64,000 nucleotides of DNA from the NCBI RefSeq assembly GCF_024199845.1, contig NZ_JANADO010000001.1, forward strand, positions 3,596,001 to 3,660,000. The letters are read 5' to 3'. Shown in pieces: positions 53,952 to 62,127 of the stretch. Source of the stretch: Bradyrhizobium sp. CCGB12. Lineage in GTDB: Bacteria > Pseudomonadota > Alphaproteobacteria > Rhizobiales > Xanthobacteraceae. The translations under genes and the position numbers were made by a program. Position 1 is the stretch's first letter, and the number at the start of each line of letters is the position of its first letter. The notes under the pieces were generated by a model. The model had not been told where the DNA came from. It made no database searches and was given only the letters and a program-made list of their open reading frames with translations.

Positions 53952-54686
53952 TTAAGGAGAGACTGCTTCGGCCGAGGGCAGGCTGATGATCCGCGGCGTG
54001 CCGACCTCCCGGGGCAATGGCGCACCGAGCACAAGTGAGAGCCGATGCGATGCGTTGGTGAGCCGGGATGCCAGCGCCCGGAGGTCGGCCTGGCGGATGC
54101 GTTCGATTGGACCGCTCACGGTCATGGCACCCACCAGCGCTCCGTCGTGGCCGAAGACCGCGGTGGACAGGGAGGCCGTCACAGCGTCGTAGACACCGGA
54201 ACTGACGAAGACCTTCGCACCGTCATCCATTCGGTCTGCCCAATGCGCCGCCTTCAGCACCTGTCCCGTCGAGGTCAAATCGAGCGGCGCGAGATTTGTG
54301 GGCCGTGCGACGTCGCGTACGAGTTGAGGCGAATCCACCCGAAATAGGCAGAGTCGGCTATCGCGTTCACGCACATGGAACGCACTGCTCTCCAACGTCT
54401 CCTGGCTTAGCTCCTGAAGGACCGGCAGCACATGCTGTTCGAGATTGAAATTGGCCCGATAGGTGGTGCCGAGCTGGAATGTCTTTGCGCCGAGTGCGTA
54501 GCGGCCGTCGCTGAAGCGGACGACGTAGCCGGCTTCATCCAGCGACACCAGCGAGCGCATCACGGTCGGTTTCGCCAGGCCCGTGATCTTGGCGATGTCG
54601 GCCAGGCTGCGCGACCCGGCTCCAGCGAAGGTATCCAGGATCGCCAACGCCCGTTGCACGGCGGCGACCCCTTGCGTCTTGGGCAT
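53952..54686 (-). CDS. IclR-family transcriptional regulator
   Basis: A 244-residue IclR protein: winged helix (VQRALAILDTFAGAG; LAKPTVMRSLVSLDEAGYVV) and effector domain (SAFHVRERDSRLCLFRVDSP; ALVGAMTVSGPIERI). It is divergent from the operon starting at 54777 and probably controls it through the palindrome at 54732-54752. The effector would be a pathway substrate or intermediate, as is usual for IclR catabolic regulators. Confidence 0.87.
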   Translation of the reverse strand: MPKTQGVAAVQRALAILDTFAGAGSRSLADIAKITGLAKPTVMRSLVSLDEAGYVVRFSDGRYALGAKTFQLGTTYRANFNLEQHVLPVLQELSQETLESSAFHVRERDSRLCLFRVDSPQLVRDVARPTNLAPLDLTSTGQVLKAAHWADRMDDGAKVFVSSGVYDAVTASLSTAVFGHDGALVGAMTVSGPIERIRQADLRALASRLTNASHRLSLVLGAPLPREVGTPRIISLPSAEAVSP

Positions 54687-54714
54687 CGAAAATCCCTGTC
54701 CTGCCGATTTTCGG

Positions 54715-54752
54715 TTGACCTCGGCTCGTCACCGTTACACTATGCGTAACGG
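54715..54752 (+). promoter_or_regulatory. promoter with overlapping IclR-type operator
   Basis: A -35-like TTGACC (54715-54720) and a -10-like CACTAT (54738-54743) with a 17-base spacer. A perfect inverted repeat CCGTTAC-n7-GTAACGG (54732-54752) covers the -10, a position suited to repression. The ATG at 54777 follows at a normal distance, preceded by GGGG. A smaller CCATT-ttc-AATGG repeat lies at 54757-54769. Confidence 0.65.
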
Positions 54753-54776
54753 CGTTCCATTTTCAATGGGGTTGAT

Positions 54777-55457
54777 ATGGCCGTAGGGTTCAGAATCCTT
54801 TCCCGCAAGCGTGTTGTCGCAGGCGAATGGGTCGAACGGGCTCGCGCCCTTCCGGTCGCCAACATCAGCGATTTGATGTCGCGCATGGCCGCGGGCGGCG
54901 CCACGCTCCGGCCGATGCATGCGGCTGGCGGCATGGCCGGTCCCGCTTTGACCGTGAAGACGCGCCCCGGCGACAATCTGATGGTCCACAAGGCGCTCGA
55001 CATCGCGGTTGCAGGCGACGTCATCGTGGTCGATGCGGGCGGCGACCTCAGCAACGCAATCTTCGGCGAGATGATGCTCGCGCAGGCCGCCCGGCGCGGC
55101 GTCGCCGGCATCGTTATCCATGGCGCGATCCGCGATGCCGCTGCGATCCGGGCGAACCCCCTTCCCGTTTTCGCGGCGGGTGTCACCCATCGTGGTCCAT
55201 ACAAGGACGGTCCGGGCGAGATCAACGGGCCGATCGCGATCGGCGGCATGGTCATCCAGTCCGGTGATTTGGTGCTGGGCGACGACGACGGCGTGCTGGC
55301 CGTCGCCATCGACGATTGCCGAGCGGTGATCGAGGCAGCCGAAGCCAAGCAGGCTGCCGAGACTAAGCAAATGGCGGCGATCGAAGCCGGCACCCTCGAT
55401 CGTAGCTGGGTCGACGCCTCGCTCCGCCGTCTCGGCTGCGAGATGCCGGAGGTCTAG
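54777..55457 (+). CDS. RraA-fold aldolase/decarboxylase family protein (4-hydroxy-4-methyl-2-oxoglutarate aldolase-like)
   Basis: A 226-residue protein of the RraA / HMG-CHA aldolase family, class II pyruvate aldolases that split 4-hydroxy-4-methyl-2-oxoglutarate into two pyruvates or decarboxylate oxaloacetate. Family marks are ANISDLMSR, GDVIVVDAGG and the Arg-Asp pair in HGAIRDAA. It is the first gene of an eight-gene operon that includes a LeuC/D-like hydro-lyase and a transaminase, so a catabolic aldolase is favoured over an RNase E regulator. The substrate is inferred. Confidence 0.82.
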   Translation: MAVGFRILSRKRVVAGEWVERARALPVANISDLMSRMAAGGATLRPMHAAGGMAGPALTVKTRPGDNLMVHKALDIAVAGDVIVVDAGGDLSNAIFGEMMLAQAARRGVAGIVIHGAIRDAAAIRANPLPVFAAGVTHRGPYKDGPGEINGPIAIGGMVIQSGDLVLGDDDGVLAVAIDDCRAVIEAAEAKQAAETKQMAAIEAGTLDRSWVDASLRRLGCEMPEV

Positions 55458-55459
55458 CG

Positions 55460-56722
55460 ATGGCCGGGCGTACGATCTCCGAGAAGATCCTCGCTCGAAA
55501 ATCCGGGCAGGATGCGCACGCCGGAGACCTCGTGGTCTGCGAGGTCGACTGCGCGCTCGGCACAGACGGTTCGGTCCCGATGGCGCTCGACTATTTCAAG
55601 GCGATGGGCGGAGAGAACGTGCGCGATGCCGCCCGATTGGTCTTTGCGCTCGACCATTACGTGCCGCCGACAAGCCCACAGACGATCGAGCTGCACCGCG
55701 TGATGCGGGACTTCGCCAGGCGGTTCAGCGTCACGCTGCATGAAGCTGGCGAAGGAATCGGTCATCAGCTCATCGTGGAGACGGGCCGCGCTCTGCCGGG
55801 TGGTTTGGTCGTCGGAGCCGACAGCCATGCCGTGACATACGGGGCGCTGAATTGCTTTGCGACCGGGATCGGCTCATCCGATCTCGCCGCCATTATGCTG
55901 TGTGGCCGGATCTGGCTGCGCGTGCCGGATTCGATCCGCGTCGTCTTGACCGGACAACTGCCGAGCGGCGTCTATGCGAAGGATATCGCACTGGCCCTCG
56001 CGGGCATGCTCGGCGCTGACGGTGCGGCCTATCAGGCACTCGAATTCGCAGGACCGGGTGTCGCCACGCTCACGCTGGAGGACCGCCTCGTCCTGAGCAA
56101 TCTTGCGGTCGAGATGGGCGCGAAGACCGGCATTTTCCCGGCCGATGCTGAAACCGTCGCCTATCTGCAGAGCCGCACCGGCCAGGCTTTCGAACCGGTC
56201 GCAGCGGATCCGGACGCGCACTACAACCGGACCGTGGAGATCGCGCTCGACGCCCTCGCGCCGCGGATCGCGTTGCCGCATCTGGTGGATCAGGTCGTGG
56301 CGCTCGAGGATGCGGCCGGCACGCCGGTACAGATGGTCTATCTCGGCACCTGCACGGGCGGCAGGCTACGCGACTTCCATCAGGCTCTCGCGGTGCTCGA
56401 GGCGGGTGGAGGCGTTGCACCCGGCGTGCAGCTCGTGGTCACGCCGGCATCGCGCGAGGTCCGCGACGCCTTGACGGCCGATGGCACGCTCGACGCCCTG
56501 GTCGGCTTCGGCGCCACCGTGGTCGAGCCGGGCTGCGGCTCCTGCTGCGGGACCTGCGGGGTGATCCCCGGAGACGGGGTTTCGGTGATCTCGACCGCCA
56601 ACCGCAACTTCAAAGGCCGCATGGGCAACGCCAAGGCATCGATCTACCTCGCCTCCCCGGCTGCTTGCGCAGCCGCCGCAACGCGCGGTGCCGTAACCGA
56701 TCCTCGCGAGGTGTCGCGATGA
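55460..56722 (+). CDS. aconitase-superfamily hydro-lyase, large subunit (LeuC-like)
   Basis: A 420-residue [4Fe-4S] hydro-lyase subunit like 3-isopropylmalate dehydratase LeuC, homoaconitase and dimethylmalate dehydratase. Cluster ligands are Cys298 (GTCTGGR, in place of the usual SCTNGR) and Cys359/Cys362 in GCGSC; two extra Cys follow at 363 and 366. Other marks are DHYVPPTSP, EAGEGIGHQL and GADSHAVTYGAL. It works with the small subunit just downstream (ATGA overlap). Leucine synthesis is unlikely because the neighbours are catabolic; (de)hydration of a branched C5-C6 diacid is inferred. Confidence 0.88.
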   Translation: MAGRTISEKILARKSGQDAHAGDLVVCEVDCALGTDGSVPMALDYFKAMGGENVRDAARLVFALDHYVPPTSPQTIELHRVMRDFARRFSVTLHEAGEGIGHQLIVETGRALPGGLVVGADSHAVTYGALNCFATGIGSSDLAAIMLCGRIWLRVPDSIRVVLTGQLPSGVYAKDIALALAGMLGADGAAYQALEFAGPGVATLTLEDRLVLSNLAVEMGAKTGIFPADAETVAYLQSRTGQAFEPVAADPDAHYNRTVEIALDALAPRIALPHLVDQVVALEDAAGTPVQMVYLGTCTGGRLRDFHQALAVLEAGGGVAPGVQLVVTPASREVRDALTADGTLDALVGFGATVVEPGCGSCCGTCGVIPGDGVSVISTANRNFKGRMGNAKASIYLASPAACAAAATRGAVTDPREVSR

Positions 56723-57216
56723 CAGCTCTGCGAGGTCGCGCGCGACTGGTCGGCGACGACGTCAACACCGACTCGATCATCAGTTCGACCCGCAAGCGTG
56801 AGAGCCTCGACCCCGCCGTTCTCAGGCAATTCCTGTTCGAGCATGTCGATCCGACCTTTGCAGCTTCTGTGCAACCCGGAGACATCCTGGTGGCGGGCAA
56901 GAATTTCGGTTGCGGCTCGGCCATGGAAGTCGCCGTCACGACCGTGCTCGGCGCCGGCATTCCGGTGGTGCTGGCGCGAAGCTTCTCGCGCACCTATTAC
57001 CGCAACGCCATCAACAACGGCCTGCTGCCGCTCGTCTGCGATACCGGCGGGATTCACGAGGGCGATATCCTGATCTCCGACGGCACCGGCGCGATCCGCA
57101 ACGAACGCAGCGGCGAGACGCTCAGCCCGGAGCCGCTGCCGCCGATCATGTTGGCGATCCTGCGCGCGGGCGGCCTCGTTCCCTACATGCGTCAGAACGG
57201 TGACTTCAAGCTATGA
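56719..57216 (+). CDS. aconitase-superfamily hydro-lyase, small subunit (LeuD-like)
   Basis: A 165-residue swivelling-domain subunit like LeuD. It has GDDVNTDSIIS, the substrate loop AGKNFGCGSAMEVA (compare GxNFGCGSSRE in LeuD, with Ala-Met in place of Ser-Arg, so the carboxylate-binding Arg is changed), and YYRNAINNGLLPL. It forms the active hydro-lyase with the large subunit. Start overlaps the large-subunit stop, and its own stop overlaps the aminotransferase start, so stoichiometric translation is likely. Confidence 0.88.
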   Translation: MTALRGRARLVGDDVNTDSIISSTRKRESLDPAVLRQFLFEHVDPTFAASVQPGDILVAGKNFGCGSAMEVAVTTVLGAGIPVVLARSFSRTYYRNAINNGLLPLVCDTGGIHEGDILISDGTGAIRNERSGETLSPEPLPPIMLAILRAGGLVPYMRQNGDFKL

Positions 57217-58388
57217 CCACCACAGAACCTTCCGCCATCGCCGCGACGGGCTACCGTCTGCGGCTTCCCGGTCCAACCGAAGTGCCCGAGCGGGTGCGGC
57301 AGGCGATGGCTCGGGTGATGGTCAACCATCGCGGACCCGAATGCCGGACTGCAATCGGCGAGGCAGAGGAGATGATCCGCCCGATTCTCGGCACGACGAA
57401 CCACGTCCTGTTCTTCGCCAGCTCCGGAACCGGCGTTATGGAGGCTGCGCTCGTCAACGTGGCCGGACCGGGCCATCGGATCCTCGTAGTCGAGCATGGT
57501 CAGTTTGGTGAGCGTTTCACCGCGATCGCCAAGGCCATGAACATCACCGTCGACACAGTCGCGATCGAATGGGGCCAGCCGATCGATGTCGCCGCGGTGG
57601 AAGCTCGGTTGCGCGAGCACGCCTATCGCGCCGTCGTCGTCGTGCACAATGAGAGCTCGACCGGGATCGTGGCCGATCTCGCGGCGCTTGGCGCACTCGT
57701 GCGCGGCCGGCCAACGCTGCTGATCGCAGATTCCGTCAGCGGTCTCGGCGGCATCGAGATGCGGCAGGACGAATGGGGTGTCGACATCGTGGTCTCGGCC
57801 TCGCAGAAAGCCTTGATGTGCCCGCCCGGCCTCGCTCTTGCCAGCGTGAGCGCCAAAGCGTGGCACGTGATGGGGCAGGACGAGCAGCGATCGACCTTCT
57901 ACTGGGATTTCCGTCGCGCGCTGAAATCCGCGGAGCAGAACGAGACCGCATTCACGGCACCGGTGAGCCTCATCTACGGCCTGCGTGAAGCCTTGACGAT
58001 GATGCATGAGGAAGGCTTCCTCAATGTGCTCGCGCGCCACAAGAAGCTTTCCGGCGCGCTGCGCGCCGGCGGCGCGGCGCTCGGACTCGCAGATTTTTGC
58101 AATGATGGGCCACGCTCGAACACGGTCGTTGTTTTCAAGGTCCCTGACGGGCTCGAAGGCGGAGCGATCGTGCGGCGGCTCTACCAGGATCACCGCACGG
58201 TGATCGCAGGCGCCCGTAACCGTCTCTCCGGCCGTGTCATCCGGTTTGGCACGATGGGTGCGTTGAGCGCGGGGACCATTCTGACCGACCTTCTGCATCT
58301 CGAGGACGCACTCACGAAGTTCGGCCTGCCGATCGAACCCGGCGCCGGGCTCAGGGCGACCACCGAGTATCTCGCTGCAACCGCATGA
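57213..58388 (+). CDS. class V aminotransferase (serine/alanine-glyoxylate aminotransferase-like)
   Basis: A 391-residue PLP enzyme of aminotransferase class V. It has LPGPTEVPERV near the N-terminus, SSGTGVMEAAL (cofactor region), ADSVSGLGG, and PLP Lys199 in SASQKALMCPPG. Relatives use Ala, Ser or Asp with glyoxylate, ureidoglycine, or aminoethylphosphonate. Here it probably converts an imported amino acid to its 2-oxo acid for the hydro-lyase and aldolase. It is coupled by ATGA to the small hydro-lyase subunit. Confidence 0.85.
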   Translation: MTTTEPSAIAATGYRLRLPGPTEVPERVRQAMARVMVNHRGPECRTAIGEAEEMIRPILGTTNHVLFFASSGTGVMEAALVNVAGPGHRILVVEHGQFGERFTAIAKAMNITVDTVAIEWGQPIDVAAVEARLREHAYRAVVVVHNESSTGIVADLAALGALVRGRPTLLIADSVSGLGGIEMRQDEWGVDIVVSASQKALMCPPGLALASVSAKAWHVMGQDEQRSTFYWDFRRALKSAEQNETAFTAPVSLIYGLREALTMMHEEGFLNVLARHKKLSGALRAGGAALGLADFCNDGPRSNTVVVFKVPDGLEGGAIVRRLYQDHRTVIAGARNRLSGRVIRFGTMGALSAGTILTDLLHLEDALTKFGLPIEPGAGLRATTEYLAATA

Positions 58389-58419
58389 GCAACCGCTGAA
58401 CCTACAAGGGCGAACCACG

Positions 58420-59427
58420 ATGAGATGTCCTGCCTCCGTCCTCGCCCGAGTCGTGACGCTCGCGGCATCGCTGTTCGCGGCCGGGCTGGCCTCGGCCCAA
58501 CAGAGCGTCGTGCTCTATTCGGCCAACGACGACACCGTGAACAAGCTTGTCGCCGAAGGCTTCGCCAAGGCGACCGGAATCAAGGTCGACGTGGTCTCGA
58601 CCGGATCAGGTGTCCTGGTGCGCCGCGTTGCCTCCGAGGCCGCCAATCCGCAGGGCGACGTGATCTGGGGCGTCAGTGCGACGCTGTTGCGGCTGGCGAG
58701 CCCACACCTTCAGGCATACGCGGCGAAGGGCCGCGAAGCCGTGCCGGCGCAATTTCGCGATCCAAACGAGCTTTGGCTGGGCACCAACATCCAGGTCGTT
58801 GTGATCGGCCAGAACACCAAGGCGATCGACAAGGCCAGCGGGCCCAAAGCCTGGGCAGACCTCCTCGATCCAAAATGGAAAGGCAAACTCGCCTTTACCG
58901 ATCCGGCCAATTCCGGATTCTCATATGCGGCCGCGACCACGCTTCTCTCGCTGTGGGGCGCGGACGACGCAGCCTGGACCAAGATGGACGGGTTGCTTGC
59001 GAATGCGAAGGTGCTCAACCGCTCGACCCAGGTCTTCGACGGAATCGGCAGCGGCGAATATCCGCTTGGCATCACGCTCGAATATGCCGGCTTCCTGTGG
59101 GCCCATAATGGTGCGCCGGTGAGCGTCGCCTATCCGGCCGAGGGCACATATGCGGGCGTCGAGGGCGCGGCCGTCCTGAAAGGCGGGCCGAACCCCGAGC
59201 CTGCCAAACAGCTGATCGACTATCTGGCCAGCAAGGAAGTCCAGGAGATGTTGCTGAAGGCGACCTTCAGGCGCCCAGCCCGTCAGGATATCGAGCTCGA
59301 GGCAGTAGCACCCGGGATGCTGCCCTTCTCGGCGATCAAAGTGCTGCCCTACGACGAGGCCAAATGGGAAGCGGCCCGGCGCGACACGCTCGCGCGGCTG
59401 AAGACCACGATCCAGAACACGCGCTGA
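58420..59427 (+). CDS. ABC transporter substrate-binding protein, iron/2-aminoethylphosphonate type
   Basis: A 335-residue periplasmic binding protein of the FbpA/PhnS-like extracellular family 1. It has a signal peptide ending near GLASAQ, then VVLYSANDDTVNKLVAEGF and ATGIKVDVVSTGSG. This family takes ferric iron, aminoethylphosphonate and various small acids. The Tyr-Tyr pair that binds ferric iron in FbpA is not evident, which favours an organic ligand. It lies 31 bases after the aminotransferase, followed by ATPase and permease. Confidence 0.85.
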   Translation: MRCPASVLARVVTLAASLFAAGLASAQQSVVLYSANDDTVNKLVAEGFAKATGIKVDVVSTGSGVLVRRVASEAANPQGDVIWGVSATLLRLASPHLQAYAAKGREAVPAQFRDPNELWLGTNIQVVVIGQNTKAIDKASGPKAWADLLDPKWKGKLAFTDPANSGFSYAAATTLLSLWGADDAAWTKMDGLLANAKVLNRSTQVFDGIGSGEYPLGITLEYAGFLWAHNGAPVSVAYPAEGTYAGVEGAAVLKGGPNPEPAKQLIDYLASKEVQEMLLKATFRRPARQDIELEAVAPGMLPFSAIKVLPYDEAKWEAARRDTLARLKTTIQNTR

Positions 59428-59431
59428 TCCC

Positions 59432-60493
59432 ATGACCAGGATCCGGATTGAAAACCTGACCCGCACCTTCGGCGCGGTGCGGGCCGTGGACGACATCTCG
59501 CTCGACATCAGGCATGGCGAGCTGTTCACCCTGCTTGGGCCCTCGGGCTGCGGGAAGACGACGCTGCTGCGCATGATAGCCGGCTTTGTCGATGTCGAAT
59601 CCGGCTCCATTTCCTTCGACGAGCGGCGCATCGATGCTCTGCCCGCGCATCGCCGCGACACCGGCATGGTGTTTCAGAACTACGCGATCTTCCCGAACCA
59701 TACCGTCGCCGGAAACGTGGCCTACGGGCTGAAGGCCAGGAAGGTCCCGGCTGCCGAGATCGCATCGCGCGTCGACAAGGCGCTCGAGCGGGTGCGCCTT
59801 GCAGGTTACGGTCCCCGCTCGCCACACCAGCTCTCCGGTGGTCAGCTGCAACGCGTGGCAATCGCCCGCGCGCTCGTGATCGAACCCGCCGTGCTCCTGT
59901 TCGACGAGCCTCTCTCCAACCTCGACGCGCAGCTGCGCACCGAAATGCGGATCGAGGTCCGACAGCTGCAGCAGGCGCTGGGTTTGACCGCGATCTACGT
60001 GACGCACGATCAGGAGGAGGCACTTGCCATCTCCGATCGCATCGCCGTCTTGCGTCACGGCAAGATGGAGCAAGTAGATACACCCGAACGTATCTATCGG
60101 ATGCCGCAGACTGCCTTCGTCGCCGAGTTCCTCGGCTCGACCAATATGGTGCCGGGCATCGCTGGAGCTTTCGACGGCCGCAACACCAATGTCGCGGCAG
60201 CCGGAACGGAGTTCTCAGTCAGAGGCGAGATCGCACCGCCGGGCGCACCGGTGTTGCTGTCGGTCAGGCCGGAGGCCCTGCGGCTGGGAGACGGCACCGG
60301 TGGCCCGCTCGTCCAGGCACGTCTGGCGCTCCGTGAATTTCTCGGCCCGATGCAACGCCTCCACGCAACCCTGCCGGACGGCACCCAGATTCGGATCTCC
60401 GCGCTCGGCGGCCAAATGCTCGATGTCCTACCCGGCGCGCCGCTCACCCTTGCCTACGACCCTGCCCAGATCACGGCGTATCCGGCGCCATGA
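59432..60493 (+). CDS. ABC transporter ATP-binding protein (PotA/FbpC-like)
   Basis: A 353-residue ATPase: Walker A GPSGCGKTT, Q-loop VFQNYAIFPNHT, signature LSGGQLQRVAIARA, Walker B LLFDEPLSNLD, and a C-terminal TOBE-type regulatory domain from about residue 240. It powers uptake with the neighbouring binding protein and permease. It starts 4 bases after the binding-protein stop and its own stop overlaps the permease start. Confidence 0.9.
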   Translation: MTRIRIENLTRTFGAVRAVDDISLDIRHGELFTLLGPSGCGKTTLLRMIAGFVDVESGSISFDERRIDALPAHRRDTGMVFQNYAIFPNHTVAGNVAYGLKARKVPAAEIASRVDKALERVRLAGYGPRSPHQLSGGQLQRVAIARALVIEPAVLLFDEPLSNLDAQLRTEMRIEVRQLQQALGLTAIYVTHDQEEALAISDRIAVLRHGKMEQVDTPERIYRMPQTAFVAEFLGSTNMVPGIAGAFDGRNTNVAAAGTEFSVRGEIAPPGAPVLLSVRPEALRLGDGTGGPLVQARLALREFLGPMQRLHATLPDGTQIRISALGGQMLDVLPGAPLTLAYDPAQITAYPAP

Positions 60494-62127
60494 AACGCTT
60501 TGCCACCATCGTGACGCTGGCGGCGCTGGTGCTGCTCGCGGTGTTTCTGCTCTACCCGCTGGCGCTCGTTCTGGATGCGAGCATACGGATCGACGGCACG
60601 GGCGGCCTGACACTTGGGAACTATGCGGCGATTGTGAAGAGCCGCTACTATCTCGGCAGCATCGGCAACAGTCTGTTCTGTGCCGCGCTCGCGACAGCCT
60701 TCGCATGCGCGATCGGTATCCCGCTCGCCTTCTGTCTTGCCCGGATCAACATACCGGGCCGCGCGCTGCTGCTGACGCTTGCGTCCCTGCCGCTGGTCCT
60801 GCCCTCCTTCGTCAGCGCCTACGCTCTTCTTCTGCTGTTCGGCCATGCCGGCGTCGTCACCACCGCATTGCGCGGGATCGGCATCCCTATCGGCTCGATC
60901 TACGGTGTGCCCGGCATCGTCATCGTGTTCACGTTGACGCTCTATCCGTACGTCGTCATGCCTGTCCTGGCCGGTTTCCAGGCCGTCGACGCCTCGATGG
61001 AGGAGGCTGCGCGCAATCTCGGCGGTTCACGGCCCTATGTGATCCGCACCGTGCTGCTGCCGATCGTAATGCCGGCGATCCTTGCCGGCGGACTGTTGGT
61101 GTTCATTGAGGCACTGGAGAATTTCGGAGTGCCGGCGGTGCTGGCTGAGGACCGGCCCTTCCTGGCCGTCGACATCTTCAAGCTGTTCGCCGGCGAATCT
61201 GACGCCAACCCGGCCGCGGCGGGCGCGCTCAGCGTGCTCCTGATCGCCTGCACGGCGATCGCGCTGCTCGTTCAGCGGCACTATCTCGGCAAGCGCCGGT
61301 TTTCGACTAGTGCCCGCAGCGCGCCCGCGAAGCTGCCTCTGACGCCGGGATTGCGGCTCGTGGCTACGATCGTGAGTTGGGGCATTGTGATTACCTCGCT
61401 GCTGCCTTTCGCGGCCGTATTGATGATCTCCGTCCTGCGCTTCCGCGGCCCGGTCCTGACCTGGGAGTTCGGATTAGGCAATTACGCCACCCTGCTGTCG
61501 GGCTCCTATCGGCCGTTGCTCAACACGCTGACGCTCGCCAGCATCGCGGCCGCCGCGACCATGCTGATCGGTGCTCCGATCGGCTACGTCGTCGCCCGGC
61601 ATCGCTCCCGCCTGTCAGGGTTACTCGACTTCGTCGGCATGGTGCCGTTCGCGGTCTCCGGTACGATCCTGGCGATCGGGCTCATCATCGCGTTCAACAG
61701 CGGTCCTTTGATTCTGACGGGCGGCTGGCTGATTCTGGTCATCGCCTATGTCGTCCGCAAGCTGCCATTCGCGATCCGGTCGTCCTCGGCCATCGTGCAT
61801 CAGCTCGATCCCTCGCTCGAGGAAGCCTCGATCAATCTCGGGGTCTCGCCAAGCAAAACCTTCACGACCCTGACCGTGCCGTTGATGGCGAGCGGCCTTG
61901 TCGGCGGGTTGGTACTGGTCTGGATCACCGCGGCATCCGAGTTGAGCGCGACCATTGTGCTCTATACGAGCGGCTGGGTCACCACGACCGTCGTGATGTA
62001 CCATGCCATCGAGGGCACCGGCGCGGGTCTGGCAGCCGCCGCGGCTGCGGTGCTTATCCTCGTCACTGCAATCCCGTTGCTGCTGATCAACCGGCGCATC
62101 AACAAGCAGGAATCAACCGTGATATGA
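60490..62127 (+). CDS. ABC transporter permease, two fused membrane domains (FbpB/ThiP-like)
   Basis: A 545-residue inner-membrane protein with about twelve membrane segments. It is two permease halves in one chain, each with an EAA loop (DASMEEAARNLGGSRPYVIR; DPSLEEASINLGVSPSKTF). This is the usual layout for FbpB, ThiP and aminoethylphosphonate-type permeases. The start overlaps the ATPase stop (ATGA) and its stop overlaps the threonine-aldolase-like start. Confidence 0.9.
   Translation: MKRFATIVTLAALVLLAVFLLYPLALVLDASIRIDGTGGLTLGNYAAIVKSRYYLGSIGNSLFCAALATAFACAIGIPLAFCLARINIPGRALLLTLASLPLVLPSFVSAYALLLLFGHAGVVTTALRGIGIPIGSIYGVPGIVIVFTLTLYPYVVMPVLAGFQAVDASMEEAARNLGGSRPYVIRTVLLPIVMPAILAGGLLVFIEALENFGVPAVLAEDRPFLAVDIFKLFAGESDANPAAAGALSVLLIACTAIALLVQRHYLGKRRFSTSARSAPAKLPLTPGLRLVATIVSWGIVITSLLPFAAVLMISVLRFRGPVLTWEFGLGNYATLLSGSYRPLLNTLTLASIAAAATMLIGAPIGYVVARHRSRLSGLLDFVGMVPFAVSGTILAIGLIIAFNSGPLILTGGWLILVIAYVVRKLPFAIRSSSAIVHQLDPSLEEASINLGVSPSKTFTTLTVPLMASGLVGGLVLVWITAASELSATIVLYTSGWVTTTVVMYHAIEGTGAGLAAAAAAVLILVTAIPLLLINRRINKQESTVI

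Noticed and set aside
55460..57216. Leucine biosynthesis leuCD
   Set aside because: The neighbours are importer, transaminase and aldolase under IclR control, and key substrate motifs differ from LeuC/LeuD.
61377..62123. N-terminal extension of the threonine-aldolase frame
   Set aside because: It overlaps the permease gene in another frame; the enzyme fold starts after the ATGA at 62124.
57213..62127. 2-aminoethylphosphonate degradation (PhnW plus transporter)
   Set aside because: No phosphonatase, phosphonoacetaldehyde dehydrogenase or PhnY/Z-like gene is nearby, and LeuCD- and RraA-like enzymes have no place in that route.
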